This document shows, one piece after another, positions 34,141 to 46,023 of a stretch of 64,000 nucleotides of DNA. Both the position numbers and the translations under genes were made by a program. Origin of the DNA: Meconema thalassinum. Its lineage: Eukaryota > Arthropoda > Insecta > Orthoptera > Tettigoniidae. Within the stretch, counting starts at the first letter, position 1; every line of letters begins with the position of its first letter. The stretch is from the NCBI GenBank assembly GCA_946902985.2, contig OX336388.2:374715387-374779386 (forward strand), written 5' to 3'. The notes beneath the pieces are model-generated. The model was not told the origin of the DNA and did no database searches. It saw nothing but the letters and a program-made list of their open reading frames with translations.

Positions 34141-34799
34141 ATTTTCACTCTGCTAGTAGAAATTTTAAAAAATCACTTTACTTTGAGTTTCTTGAAAGGA
34201 AATATAACTAAGACTCTTGGTAAGATATTTGAAGTAAATTGAAGTCTTGCAAACATGTTTTAGTTCATTAAGCCTTGACGAGTTTAAAGAAATGTTTAGA
34301 AAACTGCCGTCAAATCTATAATTTGCACCCCTCTGAAGTCTACCAGTAATTAGTCAGTTGTACTTTACAATAACAAAACACTCTCAGGAACTGTTGACTG
34401 CTTACTAACGACTCTCACAAAATAATAGCAAACACAGTATTTTTCAGTTTTTCCCAAAACAAAGAATATCTCTCCTCATCAGCTACAGTAGATCGGCCGG
34501 TGCCATATTATAGTTCTCTCAGTCTCCTCGTTAACGAGCGGTTCGCCTTTGAAACCTAGCTGGGTGGATATGTTTTCCATGTCAGCGGGGAACCAAGGCT
34601 TTCCCAGCTGGGGGCACAGAGTTGTCAACTGTCCACCGACGCCACTGAGAGCAAGCAGCGAGACTGGACAGATCTACATGCAAATGTGCTAACACTGGGC
34701 ACCTGACAGGCGAACAGACCGCCAGTACCGAGTCCACGTGGAGGGATAGAGGAAGCATGCTATTTGTCAAGTACCATCAACTATTGGTCAACAGCAAAC
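34141..34799. other. Unassigned non-coding DNA
   Basis: Nothing recognisable. A 62-codon minus-strand ORF at 34582-34770 has no known domain. Confidence 0.4.
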
Positions 34800-34811
34800 A
34801 ATGGTTATTGT

Positions 34812-35211
34812 AGCGGCTTTGGTGGCATATTTCGTAGCATGCTGAACTGCTGTGCCCAAGATCGTGGGTTCAATCCCGGCCGAAGTCGTCGGATTTTTTA
34901 ATAGCGTAAAAATCCTTCAGTATGCTTTCCTTTGGAGGGGAAGTAAAGCCGGCGGTCCCATGTCATCGATTTATGGCATATAAAAGATCCCTCCACTAAG
35001 TAAAATTGTGTGAAGCTAAATTTCTAGGTTTGATTTCATTGAAACACTCTGTCAAAGTTCCAACGTTCCAGCGAAAGTTGGAAGTACTTGACATTGAACG
35101 GAACTGGTAGCTCACCCCATGGATGTCTGCTTGATGCAGCTACAGCCTCTGGCGAGCCTATCATGTCCTCGGACACTCTCGGCACTAAAAGCCATACGCT
35201 AAATAATAAAT
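34812..35211 (+). mobile_element. S1-type SINE with the S2-type 3' domain
   Basis: A 12-bp perfect TSD AATGGTTATTGT (34800-34811 and 35212-35223) bounds it. The S1 head (TTTGGTGGC, B box GGTTCAATCCC) is joined to the 3' domain GGTAGCTCACCCCATGG...CCATACGCTAAATAA. Confidence 0.9.
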
Positions 35212-35435
35212 AATGGTTATTGTCAACGAATGCTACTGCCTAAGGAGAGTATTAGTGAGGCTCAGAAATGTATTTCAAGGATATTTGATCAGCCTCTTGT
35301 GGTTACTCTGGATTTTAAGAAACATGAAAACAAGCAAAAACGATAGTTCCACGTTGTCGTCCTTGTCATCAGCTTAATTCAGATCATGACTGGAGTTCGG
35401 CTAATAACTCGTAAGCCGCCATCCAAGGTCTAGGA

Positions 35436-35749
35436 CAGTGGTTCTGAACCCGTATAAGTATGCGGACCACTCAGCCTCAAATTGAATCATGTACGGACCA
35501 CCCCACCCCCCTTCCCTCCCCCCAATACACCTAATCAGTTGTAACCCTTCCTCAATAACACTTATTTTAAAGATATTTCAATTCAAAACCTGATAGTCAT
35601 CGCCGCGAATACATTCGGACGATTCTCGTTCAACGCACATCGTTTTAAACATCCCCATTTATTGGCCACTTTCTTTAACATGCTGATGGACCCTTTTCTC
35701 CCGCAGACCACTCCCGAGGCACTCGCGGACCACCGGTTAAGAACCACAG
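35436..35749. mobile_element. Short non-autonomous hAT-type element
   Basis: The ends are CAGTGGTTCTGAACCCG and CTGTGGTTCTTAACCGG (read inward). The flanks GTCTAGGA (35428-35435) and GTCTAGGG (35750-35757) are an 8-bp TSD with one mismatch. It is an internally deleted relative of 974-1637. Confidence 0.82.
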
Positions 35750-35757
35750 GTCTAGGG

Positions 35758-36168
35758 AAATGAGTGTTCGGGAATCCTGAAGAATCTAATCCAGGATTGT
35801 CTTAAACAGACAATATTTTTCAAGTCCCCGATTACTCTCTCGCACGGCAATGGAGGGCGGTGGAGTAAGCCGCAGTGTAGACACCAGGCCAGAAGGTTTC
35901 AGTTCCCCCAAGGAATGGTATTAGAAAAGCTGACTGATGAAGAGAAACGATAAAAACCCACCGCCCCGTCCTTCCTTCACATCAATGTTTCATCGCCTAC
36001 CAACATCCTATCCTCTTCGATAGCGTCGTTAACTTCCAGACGTAATACGGTGCGAGCGCTTTGTCGCTTTAATAAAATATGCTTCATACAACACGAGTGG
36101 AGCTCGAAACACAGTAGTAAACTCGTAAATACAGGAACATTTCTCCCCGTCTTTCAGGTTGAGTTATA
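35758..36168. other. Unassigned non-coding DNA
   Basis: No gene or recognisable repeat end. Confidence 0.4.
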
Positions 36169-36170
36169 TA

Positions 36171-36454
36171 CGAGGGCTATTCCAAAACTAAGGTCCGATA
36201 AAAAAAAAAAACATCCAAAACAAAAATTGTTTCCAAAACAATTGTTTTATTGACATTCCTTACGTATGTCTCTATTTTTCTACATAATTTCCATACTTAT
36301 TTACACATTTGTCACATCGTTCCACAAGCTTTTGAATGCCTAAGTTGTAGAACTCGGCCGCCTGCGAAGCTAACCAGTCATTAACAGCTTCTTTCACTTC
36401 ATCATCTGTGTCGAAGCGCTTGCTGCCAAGAAACTCCTTTAGGTAGCGGAACAC
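36171..36454 (-). pseudogene. Mariner transposase C-terminus with 3' terminal repeat
   Basis: The minus-strand frame reads LKEFLGSKRFDTDDEVKEAV, NDWLASQAAEFYNLGIQKLV and ERCDKCVNKYGNYVEK. This is the conserved C-terminal tail of mariner transposases, downstream of the third catalytic aspartate. After the stop the element ends near TATACGAGGGCTATTCCAAA at 36169, with TA adjacent. Everything upstream is gone; the break abuts family H copy H5 at about 36455. It is inactive. Confidence 0.8.
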
Positions 36455-36990
36455 GTACGTTATATTAGTTAATCCAAATTAATCTAGAATGTCAGGTACT
36501 ATACGTATGCATAGTACAATGCTGTTGGCTTGCATACTTTCTGATATAGTGGTACAGTATTTGGATTTAAAAATAGAGAGAGCATTTATTAACAGTTGGC
36601 AGCCCTGGTGGCTCTTAAGAATACGCTCAGTCATATCTGTTTATGTACACATATAACATACGAAATTTGGTTTAAATTCAATTGTTAGCGTAGAAGTTAT
36701 ATGCATTTAAACATTGGACCTATCAGCAGGCTTAGAATCATTTTGGCAACACTGCAAAGTTCGGCCTCCTGGAAATTAGACTGAAGTATTATCTATATGT
36801 GTGCCAATTTTCGAATAGCTCCCATGCATACCTTCCAGGATATCCAACATGGAGCTCAAATTTCAAGTCCAGTTTTTTCAGAAGTTGGTAGCACTGACAT
36901 CTTTTTCTAATATGGGCTTGAGCTATTCAGGTATAGATCTTTACTCATACTAAATTTGGTTTTGTTTGCTGCAGCCATTTAGCAGTTGAT

Positions 36991-37023
<33 letters not shown>

Positions 37024-37128
37024 GCCAGACAGACAGAAGGACAGACAGACAGACACACTTATTTCCGGATCGATCTCATAAGTCTACTTTTTCCTCATTT
37101 TTGCAAAATGTGAAAAGTAGGCTAAAAA
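36455..37128 (-). mobile_element. Family H repeat, copy H5, 3' end lost
   Basis: It retains modules (CAGCCCTGGTGGCTCTTAAG), the CA/CAGA microsatellite (36995-37055) and the 5' hairpin ending GAAAAGTAGGCTAAAAA at 37128. The terminal stem-loop end is missing where it joins the mariner fragment. Confidence 0.7.
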
Positions 37129-37200
37129 TATCCCACACATAACGACACAATGGACGGCTACATTGCATCTGTATTTTAAGTCTCTGTTTCATAGAACTAA

Positions 37201-37232
<32 letters not shown>

Positions 37233-37238
37233 CAAAGA

Positions 37239-37356
37239 AAGGATAGGATAGGATAAACAAGAAACCGAGGAAAGTCAAAAGTTGAATGTTCTACATAAGG
37301 ATAGGATAGGATAAACAAGAAACCGAGGAAAGTCAAAAGTTGAATGTTCTACATAA
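37239..37356. repeat. ~58-bp perfect tandem duplication
   Basis: GGATAGGATAGGATAAACAA through TTCTACATAA occurs twice back to back. A short AAAG run (37199-37230) precedes it. Confidence 0.8.
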
Positions 37357-37775
37357 GTGCAGCCTTGTTGTTGTCAGTGTAATATTTGTCAAGTTGTATG
37401 GTCTCAGTATCGTGGTGAGCTATTTGAAGCTCAGGGCACGTTCTTTCTCTCTCCGCCAACTCACCCGTGTTTTTGTAGCATTCCACGAGACCGCCATTCT
37501 TAATGCTCGCTCTTTGATACCACATCAATTGTCGAGAGAATTCCCATGATAACAGCCTTCCCCTCTTGAGACTCAACTGTTCTTTCCGAGAAACAGTCCA
37601 GGTCAGACGATATAGTAACAGTGCTAGGAGAGGATGAAGTCATTCTAGTACCTTACATACCCAAATGCTACAGGTCAATCAATGATATCGCGCAGATGAC
37701 CCAGGTGTTTCGCTCTTTAGAAAGACGACGACAACAACAACAATCATCATAATCAAAAGACAGAGAATGAAAGAA
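37357..37775. other. Unassigned non-coding DNA
   Basis: Two ORFs of 69 and 75 codons overlap on opposite strands (37340-37576) with no known domain. Confidence 0.4.
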
Positions 37776-37782
37776 AGAAAGT

Positions 37783-37814
<32 letters not shown>

Positions 37815-37827
37815 AAGAAAAAAGAAA

Positions 37828-37859
<32 letters not shown>

Positions 37860-37905
37860 ATGAAAGAAAGAAAGAAAGAAAGAAAGGAAGGAACAAAGAA
37901 AGAAA

Positions 37906-37937
<32 letters not shown>

Positions 37938-38260
37938 AAAGACAGAAAGGAACAAAGAAAAGAGAAAGAAAGGGACAAAGAAAGAAAGAAAGAAAGAAAG
38001 TAAGAAAGAAAGAATGAATGAAAGAAAGAATGAAAGAAAGGAACAAAGAAAGAAAGGAAGACAGAAAGAAAAAAAGAATGAAAGAAAGGAACAAAGAAAG
38101 AAAGAAAGAAAGAAAGAAAGGAACAAAGAAAAGAGAAAGAAAGGGACAAAGAAAGAATGAAAGAAAGAATGAAAGAAAGGAACAAAGAAAGAAAGGAAGA
38201 AAGAAAGAAAAAAGACAGAAAGGAACAAAGAAAAGTGAAAGAAAGGGACAAAGAAAGAAA

Positions 38261-38293
<33 letters not shown>

Positions 38294-38480
38294 GAAGAAA
38301 GACAGAAAGAAAGAAAGAAAGAAAGAAAGAAAGGAACAACGAAAGAAAGGAAGATAGATAGAAAGGAACAAAGAAATAAAGAAAGAAAGAAGACAGAGAG
38401 GAACAAAGAAAAGAGAAAGAAAGGGACAAAGAAAGAAAGGAAGATAGAAAGAATGAAAGAAAGAATGAAAGAAAGGAACA

Positions 38481-38512
<32 letters not shown>

Positions 38513-38556
38513 AAAAAGAAAAGAAAGAACGAAAGAAAGGAACAAAGAAAAAGGAA

Positions 38557-38602
<46 letters not shown>

Positions 38603-38718
38603 ATGAAAGAAAGGAACAACGAAAGAAAGGAAGATAGAAAGAAACAATGAAAGAAAGGAACAATGAAAGAAAGAAAGAAAGAAAGAAAGAAGGAAAGAAA
38701 GAAAGAAAGAAAGGAGGA

Positions 38719-38753
<35 letters not shown>

Positions 38754-38798
38754 GAACAAAGAAAAGAGAAAGAAAGGGACAAAGAAAGAAAGGAAGAT

Positions 38799-38840
<42 letters not shown>

Positions 38841-38915
38841 GAAGAAAGAAAAGAGAAAGAAAGGGACAAAGAAACAAAGGAAGATAGAAAGAAAGAAAGA
38901 AAGAAAGAAAGGAAC

Positions 38916-38948
<33 letters not shown>

Positions 38949-39065
38949 AAGAAAGGAACAAAGAAAGGAAGATAGAAAGGAACAAAGGAAGAAAGGAAGA
39001 AAGAAAGAACTCAGGAAAGGAACAAAGAAAAATAGAAAGAAAGGGACGAAGAAAGAAAAAAAGAT

Positions 39066-39112
<47 letters not shown>

Positions 39113-39117
39113 AATTC
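37776..39117. repeat. 1.34-kb AAAG-based satellite
   Basis: GAAA units are interspersed with GGAACAAAGAAA, GGAAGATAGAAA and GGGACAAAG variants that recur as higher-order blocks. Because AAAG is a 4-mer with few stops, several frames on both strands stay open for 180-487 codons. These read as Ser/Phe/Leu or Lys/Glu/Arg repeats and are not genes. Confidence 0.95.
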
Positions 39118-39131
39118 CAGACCAACGTTCA

Positions 39132-39318
39132 AGGAGGAAGGAAGGAAGCTTGTAGCGATTATGAGCCACGGGGCCTCCTTTTTTTTACGTGAAATCTGAA
39201 CCACAGGACATGGCAATTCACATAGAAAATCTCACATGCATTGACAAGAAATCAAACCCGGTCCGCCTTGGTTAAACGCAAACAGTTTGACCACTGTGCC
39301 ACCACCACCACGTCCCCT
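39132..39318 (-). mobile_element. S6 SINE at the edge of the AAAG satellite
   Basis: A perfect 13-bp TSD AGACCAACGTTCA (39119-39131 and 39319-39331). On the minus strand the SINE ends in a short CCTT tail next to the satellite. The head has TGGTGGCACAGTGGTCAAAC and B box GGGTTTGATTTC, decayed at two bases. Confidence 0.9.
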
Positions 39319-39384
39319 AGACCAACGTTCACAGCAGCCGTTATGTCGCATATGAAAAGAACTATTGATGGAAATTACAGAGGA

Positions 39385-40165
39385 AACAAGTAGTTCCGTG
39401 AAGAACTAAATAGTCTATTTTCATATATCCTACTTATGTTAATTGCCTCTGTCAACATACTGTACAAAATTCACCTTGAATGCTTTAATAGATTCGCTGA
39501 TATTGAGAACCGTCTAAATATTTCGGATGGTCGCCATATTGGATTTTTATATATTTAGGCCAAGGAGTTATGTACTATAGATGAAGATAACTACGTAGGT
39601 TCATTATTCAAACGTTCACTTCGATCACATGATGAGGACACAAGAAATAAAAACTTAATGTTAAAATTTCGCACAGCCGCCATCTTGAGGTTATGTAAAC
39701 GATTGAACTAAATTATATGTCAGTGCATTACAATGTGTAGAATCATTTGCTGTGCCAAGTTTCACTGCGCTCGGATCGCTAAATCACGAGGAAAGTCTAT
39801 TTAAATGTTTCAACTTCGCTTGGCCGTCATGTTAATTTTGTACTTAACAGGTTTTTGAAAGTCACATAGGTGAACTTCTAGTAGTGCCCTTTATCATCGT
39901 ACAAAATTTTAGGGTGATACTGTATCAGTACTAGTTTCGGAGATATAGAATGACCGGTGAAATATTTCACACAGTCGCCATGTTGGATTGGTGAGACATA
40001 ATGAATTTTGAAGGTTGGGGTCGGACGAAATAGTACTATGATCGTACCGAGATTCCTTAAAATCGCTCCAGCCGTTTAGAGTTTATTAGGGGGGAGGACA
40101 CACATAAGTACACACACACACACGGACAAAAAGGTGATTTTTTTACAAAGAAAATAGGCTAAAAA
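39385..40165 (-). mobile_element. Family H repeat, copy H6 (CTATTTT subfamily)
   Basis: The 3' end AACAAGTAGTTCCGTGAAGA forms a TAGTTC/GAACTA stem, followed by TAGTCTATTTTC. The 5' end is GAAAATAGGCTAAAAA at 40165. Both subterminal repeats use CTATTTT instead of CTACTTT. It has a short CA run (40096-40125) and no protein. Confidence 0.75.
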
Positions 40166-40521
40166 TATATGATACCGCCGTGAGTGGGACTCGTATACTG
40201 GAAGTGGAAGACTGACGGTTGCCTGGTCGCTTCGACAAGACAACATGAGGACGGCTGCCTTCAAGTTCCACGCGGTCACTCCCTGAACTGCGTCTTAATT
40301 TTAGACGATTGTTTTACCACCATAGTATAGAGTGACCTCTGCCAATTACAATGCGATCGGTGGGTAGACGCTACCAGAGTTCCATTGCCAGTTACTTTAA
40401 AAAAAACTAACCAAACCCTTGCTTCATATAACATTGCAGAAAATTACCATTTGTTACAACAGATGCTACAAACCGCTAAAATAGGATTCCATTATGTCAT
40501 CATCATCATCTTCCTTCCAAG
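40166..40521. other. Unassigned non-coding DNA
   Basis: Nothing recognised. Confidence 0.4.
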
Positions 40522-40523
40522 TA

Positions 40524-41843
40524 CAGGGTGAGGCAATGAAACGGCACGATTTTGAAAACCCACAAATAATTTATTTAGAAAAGAAGGATAATTGTTTTAA
40601 CATAAATCTTAAGTACATGAGTGGAAATTAATGTTTAACCATAAAAACATTATTATTTTTTGAATACAGTGCCAGTAAAATGGCGTCCTTGGTTTTACAC
40701 GCATTGTCGGAGTCTGAGATGAAATCCACCCATGACGTTTTGTAGCATCTGCAACGGAATGTTGTTAATTTTATGCCGAATTCGCTCCTTCAGTTCTTCT
40801 TTTGTTCTTGGTGGATTTCCCTGGAAGACTTTGGACTTAAGATAGCCCCAAAGAATGAAATCTGGAGCTGTCAAGTCTGGTGAACGGGCAGGCCAAGGGA
40901 TATCACCATTCTTGCTGATAAGGCGTCCAGGAAATGCGAGTTTCAGTAAATCCATAGAAACATTAGCAGTATGGCTTGTTGCACTATCTTGCTGGAAGAG
41001 TGTTTCTTCATTTGGATGATACTGATCGATTTCAGGCAGACCAAACGTTACCAACATGTTAGAATAACGTTGAGAGTTATCGTCACCGTGTTGCCATGTT
41101 CATCTTCAAATAAATAGGGTCCCACGATTGCACGAGATGACATTGCACACCACACTGTTACTTTTTCAGAATGGAGAGGTTTTTCATGAAGTTCTTGTGG
41201 GTTATGTTCGGACCAATATCGGAAGTTCTGCTTGTTCACGTAGCCACTTAGATGAAAGTGGGCTTCATCACTCATCTTCATTTCTTCCGAGAACATTAAG
41301 CATCGTTCGGCAAAAGCTTATGCGATTATTGTAATCATGAGGTTGTAGGGTTTGCACTATCTGTATTTTGTATGGATGATAGTGTAGGTCGTTCTTTAAA
41401 ATCCGTCTCACCGATTGATTGCTGAGATCAAGTTCTGCACTGCGACGTCTCGCTGATTTTCGAGGACTTCGTTGCAATGCTTCGCGCACACGATCAATAT
41501 TCTCTGGGATCCGGACTGTTTTTTTACTACCACCGCTTTTCTTTGTCGTGCTAGCAGTGGCTTCAAAGTTATCCACCCAAAGGAGGATAGCTTTCCTTGA
41601 CGGCACGGGAGCGCGTGGCGGTAGATTGAACTCACGACGGAAAGCGCGCTGAGCACAAACCACACTATCCGCGTTTTTGTAATATGCCTTTACAGCAAAC
41701 ACACGTTGCGCACCCGTCCAACGCTCCATGGCAACTCAAAGTTCCACTTGCCTAAACGCTCAAGGCCATATCCCCTACTTCCGTAACTCCCCAATCCGCC
41801 CGTCAACTGGAGTTGAAATCTGCCGTTTCATTGCCTCACCCTG
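40524..41843 (-). mobile_element. Tc1/mariner-superfamily transposon with DUF4817 transposase, 1,320 bp
   Basis: Perfect 23-bp terminal inverted repeats begin CAGGGTGAGGCAATGAAACG (40524-40546 and 41821-41843). TA target duplications lie at 40522-40523 and 41844-41845. One broken transposase gene fills the interior. The clean termini suggest it is among the younger DNA transposons here. Confidence 0.95.
40695..41729 (-). pseudogene. DUF4817/mariner-like transposase, two frameshifts
   Basis: Three successive frames make one transposase of about 345 codons. Frame 1 (41729-41268): MERWTGAQRVFAVKAYYKNA, the DUF4817 HTH, then PENIDRVREALQRSPRKSAR, RRILKNDLHYHPYKIQIVQ and a second HTH region. Frame 2 (41296-41048): MSDEAHFHLSGYVNKQNFRY with the first catalytic Asp, then VTVWCAMSSRAIVGPYLFED. 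Frame 3 (41057-40695): QQDSATSHTA with the second Asp, and RSPDLTAPDFILWGYLKSKV with the third. I count 41 residues between the last two aspartates (DD41D). Single-base shifts near 41280 and 41060 join the frames. It would bind its 23-bp ends and cut at TA if intact; as it stands it is inactive. Confidence 0.92.
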
Positions 41844-42184
41844 TATTAGGCCAGGTGTCCCGTTACGGTCTTGAAATTTCCGTCCATCACTTCATCTGAA
41901 GTCCTACAATTCTTGTTCCTCTGGGCTGGTAGCGTAGTATCTCCTTTCGTAGTCTTCCAGAATCCATCCTTTGCAAATGACGTTTCCAGTTTTCCTGATA
42001 ATAGATGTAAGAGATGACAGGTTTCATCTTTACATTCTTCAGCACATCTTCATTTCGCTTATGATTCCATTTTGTATGGCCTGCCGTTCGTCACATGAAT
42101 TTTATTACACAAGCTGTAAGTCGAGAGATGTCTTGAGATCTTAGTGTCCATGCCTCGCTGCCGTAGCGAATTGTTTTGTATGGC

Positions 42185-42396
42185 CGCTAGGTGTCAATGG
42201 CATCTAGTAGCCAAAGTTGGAACTACTTGAAATTGAAGTTGCTCATACATCTTCATTTTTCATCTCATCCCCACGCGACGGTACTTGTGGCTCACCCCTT
42301 GGGTGTCCGCATAGAAGCAGCTACAAACTCTGACGAGCCGAACATGTCCTCAGACACTCCCGGCACTAAAAGACATACGCTAAATAAATAAACAAA

Positions 42397-42427
<31 letters not shown>

Positions 42428-42430
42428 ATG
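42185..42430 (+). mobile_element. 5'-truncated SINE with S2-type 3' domain and (AAAT)n tail
   Basis: It starts within the S1 middle region (GTGTCAATGGCATCTAGTAG), continues through GGCTCACCCCTTGGGTGTCC and GGCACTAAAAGACATACGC, and ends in AAATA repeats (42383-42428). Confidence 0.75.
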
Positions 42431-43158
42431 TCTGGCCAAACTGTTATAAAGACGTAAGCAAGTGTATTTTTGCACAAGAGATGGTTTCATGATGTGATTT
42501 ATAATTTCTATTGTTCTAGTGTGCATGTATATTTTTGCCGATATATCCGTTTCTTGGAAAGATAATTTGTATCCCAGATAATTTAATTTATTTTATTTTT
42601 TTCAAAATGTTATTATCGAAACAGATTTTACTTGTGATAGGATCCTTCTCTCTAAAAGCCATTACTTTTGTTTTTTCAGACGAAATTACCATGCATGAGG
42701 TCTTCTGGAAAAAAAAATGACCACTGTAGATCATCGTCTGACGATGCTACCAGGGCAATATCGTCAGCGAACAATGTGTGCATTTTTAATTCCTAAATGC
42801 TAAAGCCACAGTCTCAGTAGTAGTTTTCCCCCAGCAATATTTCCTGCGAGAATTAAACATTCAGCCAGAATAAGCACAAACACAGTTTACCCGTTTCTAA
42901 TCCATTGCAATATCCGTAATCTTATTAAAGCAAAACACTGAGAAGCAAGTTCCTCTTAAGATTTCCCCGAGTAATCTCTTTCTTGGCTACATAATTCAGC
43001 AGTTCTCTCTCACTCACACAGTTCCCTCTAATCTCATCTTCAACATCCCCATAAAATATGCATTGGGAGCTGCGCGGGCCTATCTTAGCCACCAGAGTCC
43101 AATTTGCTATGAAGTTCCTCCCGGCAGCCTATCATTCCATTCCGAACTCTAAAGCCTA
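42431..43158. other. Unassigned AT-rich non-coding DNA
   Basis: The stretch around 42535-42780 contains faint RT-like phrases but no reliable motif. Nothing else was recognised. Confidence 0.35.
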
Positions 43159-43210
43159 TTTTTAGCCTATTTTCAATTTTGAAAAAATAGGCTTATGAGA
43201 TCACCTTTTG

Positions 43211-43259
<49 letters not shown>

Positions 43260-45006
43260 GCGTGTGTGTGTGTCCCTAATAAAATCTAAACGGCTGGAGC
43301 GATTTCAATGAAACTCGGTAAGATCATAGCACTATTCCCGGCGACCTCGACCGTGCCCTTAAAATTTTGTTACGTCTCACCAATCCAATATGGCGGCTTT
43401 GCGAAATATTTCACTAGCATTCAATATCTCCGAAACTATTACCGATATCGCCCTGAAATTGTGTACGGTGATAAAGGGCACTACTAGAAGTTCACCTATG
43501 AGACTTTCAAAAACCTGGTGACTATAAAGCCAACATGGCGGTCAAGCGAAATTGAGACTTTTAAATAGACATTTCTCGCGATTTAACTATCCAAACGTAA
43601 TGAAACTTGGTACAGCAAATGTCTGTACACATTGTAATGCACCGGAGTCTGATTTAGTTCAATTCTTTACATAACCTCAAAATGGCGGCTGTGCGAAATA
43701 TTTCACTGACATTCTATATCTCCGAAACTATTACAGATATCATCATGCAATTTTGTACGGTGATAAAGGGTACTGATACAAGTTTACCTATGTATATTTC
43801 ATAAACCTGTAAAGTACAAAACGAACATGGCGACCAATATTTTAATACACTATTCTCGTGATTTAACTCTCTGAGCGCAGTGAAATGTGGTACAGTAAAT
43901 GATTTTGCAGATTGTAATGCACTTCCATCTAATTTAATTCAATTGTTTACATAACCTCAAGATGGCGGCTGTACGAAATTTTAAAATTAAGTTTTTATTC
44001 TTGTGTCGTAATCATGCGATCGAAGTGAAAGTTTGAATAATGAAGCTAGGCAATAATTGTCCTAGAATGGTACATAACTCTATGGCCTATACATATAACA
44101 ATCCTAAATGGCGAGCTTCCGAAATATTTAGCCGGTTCTCAATATCTATGAATCTTTTACAGCAACCAAACTGAATTTTTTTATGTTCATAGAGACTATG
44201 AACTTACGTTCACCTATAGGACTTTCAGTAACCTGGTGAGCAAAAATCCAACATGGCGGCGACGCGAAGTATAAATATTTAAATGGACGTTTCTCGCGAA
44301 TTAACTATCCGAGTGCCGTGCAACGTTGCACGTTAAATGCTTATACAAATGTTGATCCACTGGCATCTAATTTATTTCAATTGTATGCATAATCACGAGA
44401 TGGCTGGTATGCGTACTTTTAAAATCTCGTTTTTACTTCTTGTGTTCTAATCATGCGATTGAAGTTTGAATACCACACGTACACAATAATCTTAATGTAA
44501 TAGTACAAAAATAAAAATCCATCCTGGCGACCATATGAAATATTTAGACGGTTCTCAATATCTACGAATCTGTTACAGCAATTAAACTGAAATTTTGTAT
44601 GTTGATTTTTTTTAGCGTATGGCTCTTAGTGCCGGGAGTGTCCGAGGACATGTTCGGCTCGCCAGTTTTGTAGCTGCTTCGAGACGGACACCCAATGGGT
44701 GAGCTACAAGTACCGTTGGGGAGGTAAGTTGGAAGGGAAGGGCGAGGAGTTGGAAGGTAGCGGCTGTGGCCTATAGTGAGGGACCAACCCCGGCATTTGC
44801 CTGGAAGGAAGATGGGAAACCACAGAAGACCATCTTCAAGGTTGCCGGCGGGGGGATTCGAACCTCCTCGCCTCCCGAATGTGAGCGACTGCCATTAGTC
44901 ATGCCGTAACCACCACGGCTAACTCACCCGGTATGTATGTTGATAGAGACAACATAAGCAGGATATATGTAAATAGGCTGTATAGTTCTTCACGGAACTA
45001 CTTGTT
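43159..45006 (+). mobile_element. Family H repeat, copy H7 (CTATTTT subfamily), interrupted by S2
   Basis: The 5' end is TTTTTAGCCTATTTTC with hairpin, then TTATGAGATCACC, a GT microsatellite (43215-43272) and AATCTAAACGGCTGGAGCG. The 3' end is AATAGGCTGTATAGTTC, CTTCACG, GAACTA, then CTTGTT. Modules of about 280-300 bp recur (CAAAATGGCGGC / CAAGATGGCGGC / GTGAAATATTT phrases). An S2 SINE at 44607-44933 is inserted. Confidence 0.78.
44607..44933 (-). mobile_element. S2 SINE inserted in H7
   Basis: An 11-bp perfect TSD TGTATGTTGAT (44596-44606 and 44934-44944). The head at the right end gives GTGAGTTAGCCGTGGTGG and B box GGTTCGAATCCCC on the minus strand. Confidence 0.92.
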
Positions 45007-45230
45007 TCCCATGATCCCTTCTATAAAAACCAACGCATACATTAACAGCTATTGTAAACCAACTTCACCATAGATATCTACGCAATATTTTCTCAGTCAA
45101 TACATACAATTTTCAATTAAGCAAGGAATAAATACGATAAATTGCCAAATAATGCTCCCTCAGCAAAGAGCCTTATTTCAGCCGCCAAAACCAGATATTT
45201 TAGATAAACATATTTTCCCGAAAATTATTT

Positions 45231-45912
45231 TATGTTCGACCCTCACTATTATGTGTCAGATAACTGTATCATAATGATGGTCATTATAACACTGTTTTCC
45301 ATTATGATACAGTTTCTCCAGCCAATCAGAGCTCGTTCATTGACCAATTAGGTAACGATAACTTCGCGCATGCGCTCAAAATCCAAAATGTCGGACATAA
45401 ACACAACATCGAACTATAATAAATTACCGACATGGAATACCCACCGTCCATATGTTCGCGTAAATAAACTGGCGAATATGAGACAAGAAATAGCACTGTA
45501 CCTTAAAATCACCAACACTAATTTCTACACAGCGCATTGTCTTCAAATGACTGCGGTGACAATATTACTGAGGGACGGCTGATGTAAACATATGGTTGCA
45601 TATGGCATTGCAACCACACAGAGCGCATGCGTCGGTTGTTCAAAGCTCTTGAAAGACAAAGATATAACACCCAACGCTCGCTCTGCGATCACAAAATTCC
45701 AGTAGCTGACTCTCAACAGATATTTATGAATATTTATGTTAAAACATATAATAAAGTTATAATTATCGTCGAACATAAACAGTCGTATGCAACTCGCCTA
45801 TAATGGTAATTAAGACACCCGTATGGAAATTATAAAACTCGCATACGCTCGTTTTATAAAAAATACTCGTGTCTTAATTATAGCCATTATAGGCTCGTTG
45901 CATAATGTACTA
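45231..45912 (+). mobile_element. Family F MITE, copy F3
   Basis: It starts TTATGTTCGACCCTCAC and its core ends TCGTCGAACATAAA near 45778. The flanking segment runs to GGCTCGTTGCATAATGTAC at 45912. The interior resembles F2. The 70- and 77-codon ORFs inside have no known domain. Confidence 0.65.
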
Positions 45913-46023
45913 TTATAGTATCATCAATTTAAAGCACACATAGTTACAGATCTGTTTTGAATACTTCTTTATGAAAAAAAAAATAACGTGGCCGAAACTG
46001 GTATAGTATATTATATTTTCATT

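Noticed and set aside
37668..39216. Very long ORFs (up to 487 codons) on both strands
   Set aside because: They are translations of the AAAG satellite (Ser/Phe/Leu or Lys/Glu/Arg repeats) and stay open in several frames only because the repeat lacks stops.
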